From the NCBI GenBank assembly GCA_003665825.1, contig QPFY01000018.1, forward strand, positions 124,001 through 188,000: a DNA stretch of 64,000 nt, in the 5' to 3' direction. This DNA is from Microbotryum silenes-acaulis. Its lineage: Eukaryota > Basidiomycota > Microbotryomycetes > Microbotryales > Microbotryaceae. Below, in pieces: positions 1 to 10,665 of the stretch (position 1 is the first letter of the stretch; each line of letters opens with the position of its first letter). A program made the translations under genes and the position numbers. The notes beneath the pieces were generated by a model. The model did not search any database. It was not told where the DNA came from and was given only the letters and a program-made list of their open reading frames with translations.

Positions 1-560
1 GCAACTGACCGCTATCCGAGCCTTCAAGAAGCTGCCGATACTCGGGATTGGGCTGGGGAGGGGGAGGTAGCTGCACCTTGACCTGCGAGCAGCATGTGCT
101 GAAGTGTCCGGTCGACTTCGTCCTTTCGCAGTCCCAGTGTCGAGCCTTGCAGTGGGTGCACACGGCCGTCTGGGGCCCGAGGTCGTCGCGGATCGAAACG
201 TGGGGCTTGAGGGGTTTGAGCGCGATTCGAGCCCGGCGCACGCGCCTTTGCGCATGAGGTGGTGGGGCGGGTTCAGCGTCGGGTCGGCCATCGCGCTGAC
301 CACGCTGTCCATTTTGCACAGCTGCACGGCGGGCTCGTAAACGTGTCGCAATACCAAGATCGGTTGAATTGTTGTCATGACGCGCGGGGCGCTGATTCTG
401 TTGATCAGAGCGGGAGGAAGAGGAGGGTCGAGCCGCGGGGCGCCCAGCAGCGGGCGCTCGAGCAGGCCCATGGTACGACGCTACCTTCGCGCCCAAGACT
501 TGACGAGGTTGCGATGGCCCTCCAGGCTGGCGACCTTGGGACCGGGGCATAGTGGCGAGG
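1..560 (-). mobile_element. Helitron fragment, N-terminal zinc-ligand region
   Basis: Read on the minus strand from about 200 to 1, one open frame gives the signature found upstream of the Rep domain in many fungal Helitron proteins: C-x2-C (CTHC), then HWDCERT, a CC pair (FSTCCSQ), then a V-x-LPPPP stretch and EYRQLLEG. About 200-560 is related to 5760-6140 but codes less clearly. The piece begins at base 1, so the element continues out of the window. It is a second copy of the segment at 5636-6140 and is better preserved. Assignment is by recognition of the motif order, not by a search. Confidence 0.62.
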
Positions 561-1117
561 GTTTCTCCTTGAGTGAGTGTGACCAAAATTCGATGAGAAT
601 GGGAGGGAAAAAAAAAGGTTAGAGGGAGTGGCGCGGGTTTGTTTACGGGGTGTGATTTGTTGGTCAACGTTCAGCGCTCAGCTCAGCCCCTAATGCCGCT
701 GGTCAACTGCCGGAATACACTCACACCGCCGGCGCGCCGCATCACGTGACCGACCCCAGCCCTCCCCCCGCGCGTCAGGCGAAGCTCTGCTGTAGAACCA
801 ACGACACGCAAAGCCACGCTCTTGCCGTCTATTAAATACAATATAAGTTTACGCACTGTTTTACGTCAACGAAAAAAGAAGGAAAATACTGGGAGCCCTG
901 TAGCTTCGTTAGAACGGCGCGAAAAATACAAAAGTCACCACAGAGCTTGTACATGTCTTCTGATCGGAACATAGGCACCACATGTAGGTGCGGCAGACAA
1001 CACAATATGTCGGTACATTTACCCTACTCAAAAATACCGATTTTAGGTACATTTCTTAACTCACACTTTTTTTTATACAATAGTTAGAGTATAATAGAGT
1101 AAAGCCCTCCACAGACA
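561..1117. other. Non-coding stretch with dispersed repeat
   Basis: I see no convincing gene. Roughly 840-1080 resembles 10150-10430 (shared blocks around ttttaggtac, ggtgcggcagac and the following poly-T), so it is a dispersed repeat of unknown class. Confidence 0.4.
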
Positions 1118-2250
1118 GCGAAAGGACAGAAACGCCCTCGGATTTTCGACTTCTGTAATGGTTGATATATCAGCTCACAACCAGGAGGGTAGCATCTTGT
1201 AATCGTTTCGATAAGCGACGTATACTCAGAATCTCCAGAGATGACGTGAGAAGTCGGTTATCACGGTCGCAAAGTCAAGGGCCTCATCGATCGATCGTCA
1301 ACGCGTCGAGGCGCGCGAGTTCGCGAATCGACGTTGGCCTCTCTCCGCATTTCCGCCCCGACACCGAAGTCACCACCGACTTTCGACAGTGGAACATCGC
1401 TTCAAGAAGGGGGAAATCCTCTTCGAAAAGAAGGAGCTCACGGATGCAGGCTATCGATATGCCCTTGATCACCAGTTTCAGCTCGACGTTCGCAAGTCTG
1501 ACACGCGTCGTTGGCACGTCGTGTGCGAGAGTGTCCAAGATCCTCCGTGCGCCTTCTCTGCCACTGCCGTCTTCAAAGGAGAAGGCAGTGTTTGTACCAT
1601 CATTGTCTTCAATGAAGTCCATGGTTGCCAATCGCTGGTACACACCGGCAACAGCAAGAGCAGACTTACGCGACACCGCTCCAACCTGTTCCACCTCGGG
1701 CCGAATGGAAGCTGCATCGTTTTCCTCGAGAGCGTCATGAGGTCACAGATGATGTGGACGATAGTCACTCAGCTGGCGAAGAAGAGGGTGCTATTATCAT
1801 TCCGCCACATTTCCCCAAGGATACAGGACGTCCGATCAAGCGCAGGATCCGGGGTGCGGGCGAGAGGGCTAAGCGCGACATGATCTGTCGCCTCTGCAAA
1901 AGGCCCGGACACAATCGAGTTACATGCGATAGATAAGACCATTTGAATATGAGCATAAGGCGTTAAAAGTGTCAATGTTACTACAAGTTGAAGGCATGCT
2001 GGTCTGTATCATATGGGGATTCACTGCGGTCTATATTCATCGCTCGCTTTTTACTTAGACTCGCTTCAGTCGGGATAATAGGGCGCTGACTTTGCGACCG
2101 TGATAACTGGCTTCTCATGGCATCTCTGGGTATTCTAAGTATACGGCGCTGATCACAACGACTACAAGAAGCTCCCCTCTTGGTTGTGAGCTGATTTATC
2201 AAGTATTACAGAAATCGAGAATTTGAGGGCATTTTTGTCTTTTTCTCTAC
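1118..2250 (+). mobile_element. MULE deletion derivative with long terminal inverted repeats
   Basis: About 1118-1282 and 2081-2250 are inverted copies of each other with scattered mismatches (for example ttctgtaatggttgata against ttctgtaatacttgata). Long TIRs of this size are typical of Mutator-like elements. The inside is coding remnant on the plus strand. At 1389-1690 lies a MuDR-type N-terminal domain (GYRYALDHQFQLDV, TRRWHVVCE, FNEVHGC, SKSRLT). At 1750-1936 lies the basic C-terminal region with a CCHC zinc knuckle (C-R-L-C-K-R-P-G-H-N-R-V-T-C) just before the stop. The catalytic DDE core that should lie between them is missing and the two parts are in different frames. I found no clear 9-bp target duplication. 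Confidence 0.66.
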
Positions 2251-3539
2251 TACTAATGTACGCGACTGAGGCTAGGTCTCCCAGGTCACGCTAGGAGGCA
2301 ACGTCTGACTTGCGTCGTTCTGACACTCAAGCATAGTACGACGACATGGTGCCACGCTTTGTTGCTTACGAGGACCAGGGCTACCATTTAACCGACAATC
2401 GATGACTTCGATCGATCATCGGCTAGCCAGTGTGTTTAAATGCACCTCCTTTGACTTTTCCAGTGATTTCTAGACCTTAATAAAATTCGACGACTGTTTC
2501 TGAAATGTATCAGATAAAAGAAACCCTTGGACGGAGCTTTCCCGGGGGGTCCCGGGCTGTCCCGGGATCCCGGCTCCAGTCCGGGTAGGTCCGGGTTCTA
2601 TCCTGAAGAAGCCCATGCGAGCGCAGCTTCAAGCCCTCCACCTTTCCGACGCACTCTAATCCCCACTGTCCATAGCTGTCGTCGTCGTGCAAGCGCCCAG
2701 ACAGCCTCAAGCTGTCTCACCAGGATTGAACGCTTCTTTACTGAATACCTCTGGGTGCTTCGCCATACCACCTTCAGCTAAATGACCCGCTGCTCTCGCT
2801 CGTCCTGGTACCAATGGCTCGTCCTAGCGGTGTTGCAGTAGACTTCAACCAGTATCGGCACCACGGACCTTTCGATATGCATGGCTTTACATGTAGTGTC
2901 CACTCGTATCAACTTCGTTGAGCCCTCCTGCGGCGCTGGCTTCAGTGCCCGAAGGGCCTTGTAGCGCAGCTTGCGTCTCAGGCCAAGTCACATGTCAAGA
3001 CTAAACCATATCGAAATCTCAAGGGATCTCCACCTTGACCTTGGCACCATGGCTTCTCGAACAGCCCACGCCCTAGCCCCCGATCCCCGATCCTTTTTTT
3101 GTCTCCCCCTGCACCGTCCCGCACTCGAGCAGCCAGTGCTTTCGGACCTACTCATCTATGTGCACCCTCTTTGCAAAGGGACTTATGCATCGGTGACTCG
3201 GCGTAGGCTCGAAGATCATAGTGGAATGATGTTGTTAAGGCGGCGCGTGGCTTCAATTACTTCGCTCGTTCCTCATCTTCCGCCGCCGTTTTCTGACGTG
3301 ATCAATCCACACTGGTAAGGCCGTGACTTGGCTCACGGCACAGTACCTGCCTTGATAACGTTCGTTCTGACCTGCGCACATGGCATCCATCATTAAGACT
3401 GTCACCAAGCGCCAAAGAGTGTTGACCTATTCGAAATTTAAAAAGCTCCGTGTCTACTTTATTATTACCAGTGGACAACCATCAAGATGACGGGAGGATA
3501 ATATTCAATTGGCAGGAGAACCAAACAGTATACATGATT
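2251..3539. other. No gene recognised
   Basis: Short open stretches on both strands (for example 2971-3318 plus, 115 codons) have no recognisable domain and are interrupted in every frame around them. Probably degraded repeat sequence; nothing further can be supported. Confidence 0.3.
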
Positions 3540-3929
3540 TCATCAGAGGTAGAAAACCACAATATGAAGTACAGAAATAAATGACTCTTCATCTATTGCT
3601 GAAATAGCCCGTCCGTGCTTGTTGCCCAAAATGTCGCCGCAGAGTCGCTTCAACTTGGCTTCAAACACGGCAACAAATTTTACCCTTGAGACTTTCCTTG
3701 TACAATGTGATCCGGACGGTTGCATGCTTTGTCATTCAATTTCAGGGTAGCCTTGATTTCCGGCCATTGCACATCACCGTGATGAACAGCGGAGGCTTTC
3801 CAGCATGTTTGACAGCGCACGCCATCGCATCCTGGTAATGCTGCGTGATTCCGCGCGATCCATTCTTGACCTTCGAGCCCAAAATCACCGAATGTCCATT
3901 TCAATCCTGGGTCAAGCCGTTGGCAACGC

Positions 3930-4113
3930 ATTCAGCCATGCCTTGGGCCGTGTTGAGGCGCATGCTTTTTGATGCAACCGGATCTAGTTCAGTCAATCGG
4001 TCTCGACTTGGGAGTATTCATCGATCACGAATTTGAATTAGAGACGCTGGGTGCAACGCGGAATGAGAAGTACTCGTCGCGTTCGTGCAAGTAGTCCGCA
4101 AAGAGTTGGGAAC
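3930..4113 (-). repeat. Inverted duplicate arm A
   Basis: The reverse complement of about 3930-4113 matches 5013-5196 with scattered differences; both contain tttgcg.actacttgcacgaacgc and gatgaatactcccaagtcga. Both encode the same Helitron segment (Y-L-H-E-R ... VDEYSQVETDRL), so the Helitron was partly duplicated in opposite orientation. The hAT-like MITE lies between the arms, close to this one. Confidence 0.72.
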
Positions 4114-4134
4114 GCGAGACCCGGGTTGATCCAC

Positions 4135-4776
4135 CAAGGGTTCTCATAGGATCAGATCACCGGAGGACCGGATCAGATCCGATCTTTTTTTTTCCCAATC
4201 CGCGTTGATCTATCCTTTCTTGATCCTATCCAGAAGGATCAATTTGATCTGAGACATTTAATTGCCTTATATGGCAACAGATGACTACACCTCACTAGTT
4301 GTCGCTATCGGTGTTGAGCGCATCATTCTCACTACTACCACCACTATTGATAACTATCTTCCTCATCCTTGTCGGAATCATTAGCATCATCATCCGAAAT
4401 GATCACCTCACTGATTCGCCTTTTTCTATGAGCTCCGATCGCGCGCGTTACCCTCGCCGGTGTAGGTGGGTTTCGCATGACATCTACAAAATGCGAACAT
4501 GATTTTATAGTCAGTTTAGATTTGTGTAACAAAGGTCATGTCGGATAGTGGTACATACCCTGTAGCGCGCTCTTGTGAACGGCAGGTATCAGTTAAAGGC
4601 CTATCTACCAAGTAACGACGCTACATCGCCTCCCCCGCCCTTTTTTTTTTTTTTTTTTTTCTTTCTCCGAGGCATGATCTATCCTTTCTTGATCCTGCCC
4701 AGCTAGGATCAGGATCGATCTGATCCTAAAAATTAGAATCAGGATCTGATCTGATCTGATCCTATGAGAACCCTTG
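4135..4776. mobile_element. hAT-like MITE, copy 1
   Basis: Bounded by perfect terminal inverted repeats beginning CAAGGGTTCTCATAGG (24 bp). Next to them are GATC-rich subterminal blocks, with gatctatcctttcttgatcc in both left and right halves. Nearly identical to 29955-30611. Flanks are TGATCCAC on the left and TCAGATCCAC on the right, which reads as an 8-bp duplication with two extra bases on one side. The inside carries, on the minus strand, a piece ending in an acidic tail (ISDDDANDSDKDEEDSY). A short deletion relative to copy 2 truncates this tail. No transposase core is present, so it is non-autonomous. Confidence 0.75.
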
Positions 4777-5012
4777 TCAGATCCACCTCGAGCCCTTTTC
4801 CTTGGCCTTCGTCCTAGATGTTTAAATATTCTATGACAGTCTTTGGTTGCGTCTGAACAGAATGGAACATTCGAGAAAGAGCCGAAGACGCTTACGTTCA
4901 CCATCACCATTCTCTTCGTCGTCTTTATCCTCATCGTCGCGGCCTTCGCCCTCTCCTTCGTCTTCGCCACCAAGACCGAGACCGGCAAGTACCTTGCGCA
5001 ATTGTACACCGT

Positions 5013-5196
5013 TCCCTATTCTTTGCGTACTACTTGCACGAACGCGGCGACGACTTCTCAATCCCGCATTGAACCCAGCGTCTCTTCCTCGAATTCGTAG
5101 TCGATGAATACTCCCAAGTCGAGACCGATCGACTCAACTAGATCCGGTCGCATCAAGAGAACCTGCGTCTCATCAAGGCCCAGGGCATGGGGTCAA
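5013..5196 (+). repeat. Inverted duplicate arm B
   Basis: Partner of 3930-4113. On this arm the plus strand encodes the Helitron segment (AYYLHERGDDFS, RLFLEFVVDEYSQVETDRL, IRSHQENLRLIKAQG) with two stops, so it faces the opposite way to the surrounding Helitron. About 70 bp at 5190-5260 also recurs in direct orientation at 4780-4850 (shared ccttcgtcctagatgtt). Confidence 0.72.
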
Positions 5197-5635
5197 TTCA
5201 CCTCGACCCCCTTTCCGTGACCTTCGTCCTAGATGTTCAAGCAATCTATGTCAGCCTGGAGATTGCCCGGACGCAACATGGACTCGAGCTTGGTCAAAGT
5301 GGATCTTTGTATGCGACTGTCTGCGCCTACGGGGTCAGGTCGAGTCTCGATGGCCTCGGCGGGGTCGAAGAACCATGTTGTAGCAAAGACTGAGCGTTGA
5401 TTCACGCTGGGATTCAGGGCGCCGAGGCGACGGTAGAGGCGACCAGACACGCGAAACACGGGGGGTCCTAGAGTGCCCAGTTGAGTTTGGTCCACGTGGC
5501 AGCGAGCGAAGTGAGCGACAGCGCATTGTTGTACGACCGGGCGTTCTCGCGGAATGCTGTAGCTTCTGTGTGCGTGGGAACATTGTCGCACAGTTCAGCA
5601 TGTGGATCTGCTGCAGAAGAATGTTTTTGGACGGA

Positions 5636-6140
5636 GCAACTGACCGCTATCCGAGCCTTCAAGTAGCTGTCGATACTCGAGGTGGGGCAGGGGAGGGGGA
5701 GGCAGTGCCTTGCGAGCAGCACGTGCTGAAGTGTCCGGTCGACTTCGTCCTTTCGCACTCCCAGTGGCAGTGGGCGCACACAGCCGCCTAAGGGCCGAGG
5801 TAGTCGCGGACGGAAAAGTGGGGCTTGAGTGGTTTGAGTGCAACTCTAGGCCTGCAGGGTATCCGCTTGCCTTGACCCGCAGCAGGATGAGGTGCATGTG
5901 GTGGTGGGGCGAGGAGGGGCGTGGGGGTCGTTCAGCGTCGCGTCGGCTATCTTGCTGACCACGCTGTCCGTTCTGCAAAGCTGCACGGCGGGCTCGATAC
6001 GCGTCGCAATACCAAGATCGGTTGGGTTGTTGCCATGACGCGCGGGGGGGCTGATTCTGTTGATCGGAGCGGGACGAAGAAGAGGGTTGAGCAGCGGGCG
6101 CTCGAGCAGGTGTAAGGTTCGGCAGCCTCTCGGTAGGTCC
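5636..6140. repeat. Direct copy of the segment at the left edge
   Basis: gcaactgaccgctatccgag opens both this segment and the window itself, and similarity continues to about 6140 against 1-560 with many substitutions and small indels. Both are the same Helitron zinc-ligand region. In this copy the frame breaks straight after the CC pair. Confidence 0.7.
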
Positions 6141-8136
6141 AAGCTCAAACCTCGGACCAACGGACTGTCAGAGTCAAGACCAGATGAGGGATGAGGATGA
6201 AGGAGGGAAACCGTCGGAAGTCTACCCTACAAGCCCCTATGAAGAAGGGCAATGCAGATAGCACTTTGTTGACTACGGAATTGGATGATGGAGTATGAGG
6301 ATGGATGGTGATGATCTGATCGAGTGTGATGGAGCACAGAGTAAAGAGAATATTGCAACTGAAGAAGAAGAAGGAGAGAGAGAGAAGAGCTACCAAGAGC
6401 GACTAGATACGAAGGCAGAAAAGATATCCCAAGTGCTCAGCTTCCCTGTCCGTCACGGACGGGACACAGCGGAAAGGAGTCGTTTGGAGATCTTGGCAAA
6501 GACGGTCCGATGGAAGACGACAGTTAAAGAGGAGTTGATGATGGAGTGAAACAAGGCAGTCGGAAATGGGAAGGTCCAAGCTTCAAGTTGGAATCTTGAC
6601 TATGACACTCCCCCAACATTTGCCGTGAGCGCCCTCGCTCAAGTGAAGGAAGTTGAAGCGAGTTGGTGAGGAGGAAGAAGTAGTAGATGTTGGAAAGTGG
6701 GAAGAAAGAGACAGATGAAGCGAGTGAAGGAGCAGACAAATGCGCAGTGATTGTTGATGAAGTTTGATAAGAGCGCCAAGACATCAGCAACTTTACCACG
6801 CGCGCTTCAGGACAATTCAGAGTAATTCAGAGCTGATCTAGAACAATCCGGGCGCAAAGCGCGTAAAGCGCATTCGACTCTTTCGTAGAAGCGCGGTCCG
6901 GACCAGGTAGCGGGGACCAGTCGAGTTGCAGTATCAGGCATGAAACCCGGCATCCCGTAACAAACGGAATGGGTTGGAAGAAAGTACCCACGAGACGAGA
7001 GACCCAGAGATAATAAGAGAAATAATAAAAGAAAGAAAAGATACCAACAAGGGGGGTTTTTTTTTGAAGGGTGGGTGGGAGGAGCTCAAAAATAGGACAC
7101 TTTGCTTGGAAAGCGTGGATCCTATTAGTACTCAGAATACTGCAAAGACTGGGAGGCTTGGCATAGCATACCTTTGCTTGGAAAGCGTGACACTCGTGAT
7201 AAGGGGACCGACCCTGAACGCTGGCACGTTGGGTGGCGAGTGTAGTCTGTTGCGCAAGGTAGCCAAGTAAGCCAACATGCCCATGCCCAACAAGGACAGT
7301 TGTGAGCAGGAGTACCAAGAGGTAGAGCCTGATGCGGGGGAGTGATGTACCTTAGCTCTGGGAGCGTGACTCGGTACTCAGCAGAAGAAGGTGCGGTTAC
7401 ACTGGCAGGTGTAGGGCAGAATGGCTGCATACAGGGTATGAACAGTCAGTCAACAATCCAACAAGGAAGGTTGAGAAGAAGAGGCGTACGCAGTGGGCAG
7501 CTGTCCGTCGTAGTCTGGCAGGGCAGAAGACTGGGAGGCAGTTGCGTGTTCGTATCGCTGGGGAAGTCCTGTGAGATGCTCGGAACCTGTCAGCCAAAGG
7601 GCGTGAGGGCAGGAAGAGATCTAGGACGGCGACCAACCTTGGCAGGAGGTGGCAAAGGTACGCAGCGAATACTGGTACGGCAACAGCAGGCAGTGCGGAA
7701 CTGACCCAGTGCGGCGGGAGCGTGCTTGGGGAAATTCCTGCGCGGGTGCGGCTTACGGGCCAAGGCTCGAGGCAGGCGTGCAGGCATGGCTTACGGCGGA
7801 AGGAATGCGCGCGGGCGCGGCTTACAGCGAGAGGAATGCGTGCGGGCACGGCTTACAGCGGGGGGTGTTGAGGTCGCGCGCGCTAAAGTCCTCAGCGTCA
7901 AACTCTTGCAGCAAAAGCCGAAAAGCGATCAGCCCTGCGCTGCTAGATTGCTCTAGATTTTGTCTGGAAATTCAGGCATTCAGTGCGCTTCCAGAGCTTA
8001 CAGAGCATTTCCAGTGCATTTCCAGTGCCATTTCAGAACAATTATGACATATTCAGGTAGGGTTATGTGCAATGGTATGATCTCATTGTATTTACAGACA
8101 ACCCTTCTAGGCTCTACGTTCTTCTAAGAGCACAAA
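6141..8136. other. No gene recognised; local tandem repeat
   Basis: No ORF has a recognisable domain. About 7790-7870 contains imperfect repeats of roughly 28-30 bp built around ggaatgcg.gcgggc.cggcttacagcg. The rest looks like decayed non-coding sequence. Confidence 0.3.
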
Positions 8137-8400
8137 TTAGGCATCAAACCCGAACAAAGCCGCTTCAGCGGCGGCCGAGGCCGCCCCAGCAGCACCGGTC
8201 CCGACCTCCGGCAATCGACGAAGCTTCTTGTGCCCAACCCAAGCCGCGAGGCTAGTCCACACACGTTGCGATGACACATCTGTAATTGAGGTATAAGAAC
8301 CATCATAGAAGCGATCCGTGATCTTGAAGACGACTGATCCGTAGACCTCCGCAGAGAACTTGTTCGTCTTGTAAAGCAACTTGCCCAGCACGCACCGCAT
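8137..8400 (-). CDS. Unrecognised short ORF
   Basis: An 87-codon minus-strand frame starts at an ATG at 8400 and ends in an Ala/Gly-rich tail (VGTGAAGAASAAAEA). The N-terminal part (KFSAEVYGSVVFKITDRF) looks like folded protein. A possible splice acceptor (gactttag) lies just upstream, so it could be the last exon of a longer gene reaching towards 8.9 kb. I do not recognise the family. Confidence 0.2.
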   Translation of the reverse strand: MRCVLGKLLYKTNKFSAEVYGSVVFKITDRFYDGSYTSITDVSSQRVWTSLAAWVGHKKLRRLPEVGTGAAGAASAAAEAALFGFDA

Positions 8401-9184
8401 CCGAGTCTAAAGTCAGCACAAAGTTGCATGGAATGTCGGAGAACCTCCCATGCGTGAGTGAACAGATAATGCAGCAGGCTCAGCCAGAAGGTACTCACAG
8501 CAGCAAAGGTATGAACAATCAGCCCAAATGCCAACCCGTGGTGCTCTGCCGTGTTTTGGTAGTACGCAGGTCATTCCAAAGAGGCAAGCGCTGTGGTGCG
8601 AAGTCGATAAATGATCTGCGCGACAATATCATAAATAGCCGGGTTGGAGAGGTCTTGGGGCTTTTCAGGTTGTTGACCTGGCGACAGCGGCTGCCAAGTC
8701 AAATGCTGCGATCAGCTCAGAACCCGGATCGGGCTGCAGTGCACATCATCTCCACTTACCAATTGCTTTCCACGGCGGAATTCAAGGAACCCTGTACTGT
8801 CCATACCAGCGGGCTCAAGCAGCCATTGTGCTGCAGTCTGAACCAGTGGCCCCTTCGCTTTCTGGTCGATTCCGTGATCAAGCAGGAATGTTGACTCGCA
8901 CACCACCTTTATGACGGTCCTCGCGGCTGGGGAGACCTTCTAGGCGGGGCTAGACGGTGTGGACGAGGGAGAGACGAGGTGCGAAGGAGTCTCGAGTGTG
9001 AGATCAGGTTAGGACCGTGAAGCAACGGAAGTAGGTCAAGGTGGTGGCTCTCGAGATGGATTGGGACTAGGGACTATGGGATCAAGGACGACGTTGTTGC
9101 TTGCAGGAAGCAAAGGAACATCTACAAATGGGCCGCCTTTTATAGTAAAACCTGTGGAATGTTATCGAAGGTCATGGAACTATC

Positions 9185-10017
9185 CTAAAAGAGTGGAGAG
9201 CGTGTGTAGAAGGAAATAGAAGCGAGTAGAATGAAATCGAAAGAATGAGCCCGAAGCTCGAGATCCGAAATGGAAGCCGATGGAACGGCCAAGGAGCGCG
9301 ACGCTGGAATCAAATCGAAGAGCGTGGAAGTGGATGGAACCAATTCGAAGCTTGAGACGGGTGACCGTAACAGTCGCCCCTCCTCTAGCTTGATCTCGAT
9401 GTCGTCGTCGAGTTCATTGAGAATATGCTCAACGGTGGAGGCATGCACAATCGCTCTGAGCTCCGGGGAGAACGGGACTTTAAAGACCGGGGGTGACGGC
9501 GAGGAGCTTGGCGTAGTGATGTCCACCAAGCGGGAGGCGTAGGTTCTTGGTACAGGTAGCGATCCAACGCAATCACGCGACGACCGGTGTTGTCGTCGAG
9601 AGGTGAAGACAACGTCGTTAAGAGGTGTGCCATCGCCCTGTCGGCCTGGGCACCAACGTGTGTCGAATCGGCGATTGCATCAGCAAAGTCGTCAAGGAAC
9701 TGCGAACGTACGTCCTGCCAATCTCGAGCTTCACGAGCACTCAGACCAAGGGGACCCCGAACTATCGTCTCGATGGTGGTGATGGTCGACGACCACAAGA
9801 CTGGGAGTACGTTGAGAGCGTGAGCGGTACGCAGGACGGGCCACAGGGGCTCTTGCGCAAGCGCGCGGAGTATCACGCGGCGGTCCGAGATCGCGACCAA
9901 CGAAAGATGGGCAGTTTCATTGGTGGCAAGGGCACAGGTCGCCATCACTTCGTTGTTGTCCTCGAAGTAGAGCGAGAGGACTTCGAGTGGACGGTTGTGG
10001 GCGGTTGCGAATGACAT
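9185..10017 (-). CDS. Hypothetical protein, probably frameshifted
   Basis: Start ATG at 10017. About 160 codons run as plausible protein (VLSLYFEDNNEVMATCALA, SLVAISDRRVILRALAQE, REARDWQDVRSQFLDDFADA). Near 9540 the open frame turns into low-quality Arg/Ser-rich sequence, while the adjacent frame becomes protein-like (LVDITTPSSS, FSPELRAIVHASTVEHILNE, LDDDIEIKLEEG). No GT-AG intron was evident there, so a frameshift seems likely. No family recognised. Neighbours are repeats, so it may be repeat-derived or a lineage-specific gene. Confidence 0.33.
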
Positions 10018-10665
10018 GATTGAGTGAATAGGATGTGGCAAGCAGAAGAGAGAAAGAGAGGGGAGCAGTGCCGCGGGTGTCGGAACTGGGAATTTGGGGA
10101 GGATCTTGTGCGTTGCAGGTGTCTTAGATCGCCCGAACATTTGGGTTGCTATACGTTAAATCATACACAGACTGCTCAATACTTGCGCACCCCGCCAAAA
10201 ATCAACAAAAATTGTCCTCGGGCTGTAGCTCGACTTTTTTGGTGCAGAAAATGCGGAAAGGGTCGTACATGACTTCTGGTCGGGACGCCAATATCACAAA
10301 CAGGTGCGGCAGACGCAATACTGCACTGATACATTCACCACAGGCGGCCCTCCGGGCCGCAACACAGTCAAAAACAGCGATTTTAGGTACATGGTCGCGG
10401 ATCGACACTTTTTTTTACTAGTTAGGGTAAAAGCGGCTACTAAGCTGGAATGAAAGTCAAGGGCCCTGCAGGCGATAACCCGGGGCTGACTCTGCTCAGG
10501 CAGTCCTAATGGTGCCATGTAAATACTCATGGAATGTCCAGTCGTCCCGGCACGGACTTACATTCTCTCTATTCACTAAATTCTGACTTGCCGCGAATAC
10601 TTGCACAAATTGAGAGGCGCCGGCGCTGCCAACGATCGATGATCCTCCTTGATCAGCCAGGATCA
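10018..10665. other. Non-coding stretch with dispersed repeat
   Basis: About 10150-10430 resembles 840-1080 (see that entry). No gene seen. Confidence 0.35.

Larger units (their letters stand above)
3540..6140 (-). mobile_element. Degraded minus-strand Helitron, rearranged
   Basis: Reading the minus strand from 6140 downward gives Helitron protein pieces in the right order but different frames: the C-x2-C..CC zinc-ligand region (about 5790-5690), ENARSYNNALSLTSL (about 5540-5500), VFRVSGRLYRRLGALNP (about 5450-5400), then after a break the Rep-upstream segment (LHERDEY, about 4113-3930), QHYQDAMACAVKHAGKPPLF (about 3850-3780), WPEIKATLKLNDKACNRPDH (about 3770-3700) and AKLKRLCGDILGNK (about 3660-3610). 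The last three match the Helitron_like_N (Rep-type) domain. Frameshifts and stops make it non-functional. A hAT-like MITE and an inverted duplicate interrupt it. No helicase domain or Helitron terminus was seen. Confidence 0.66.
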
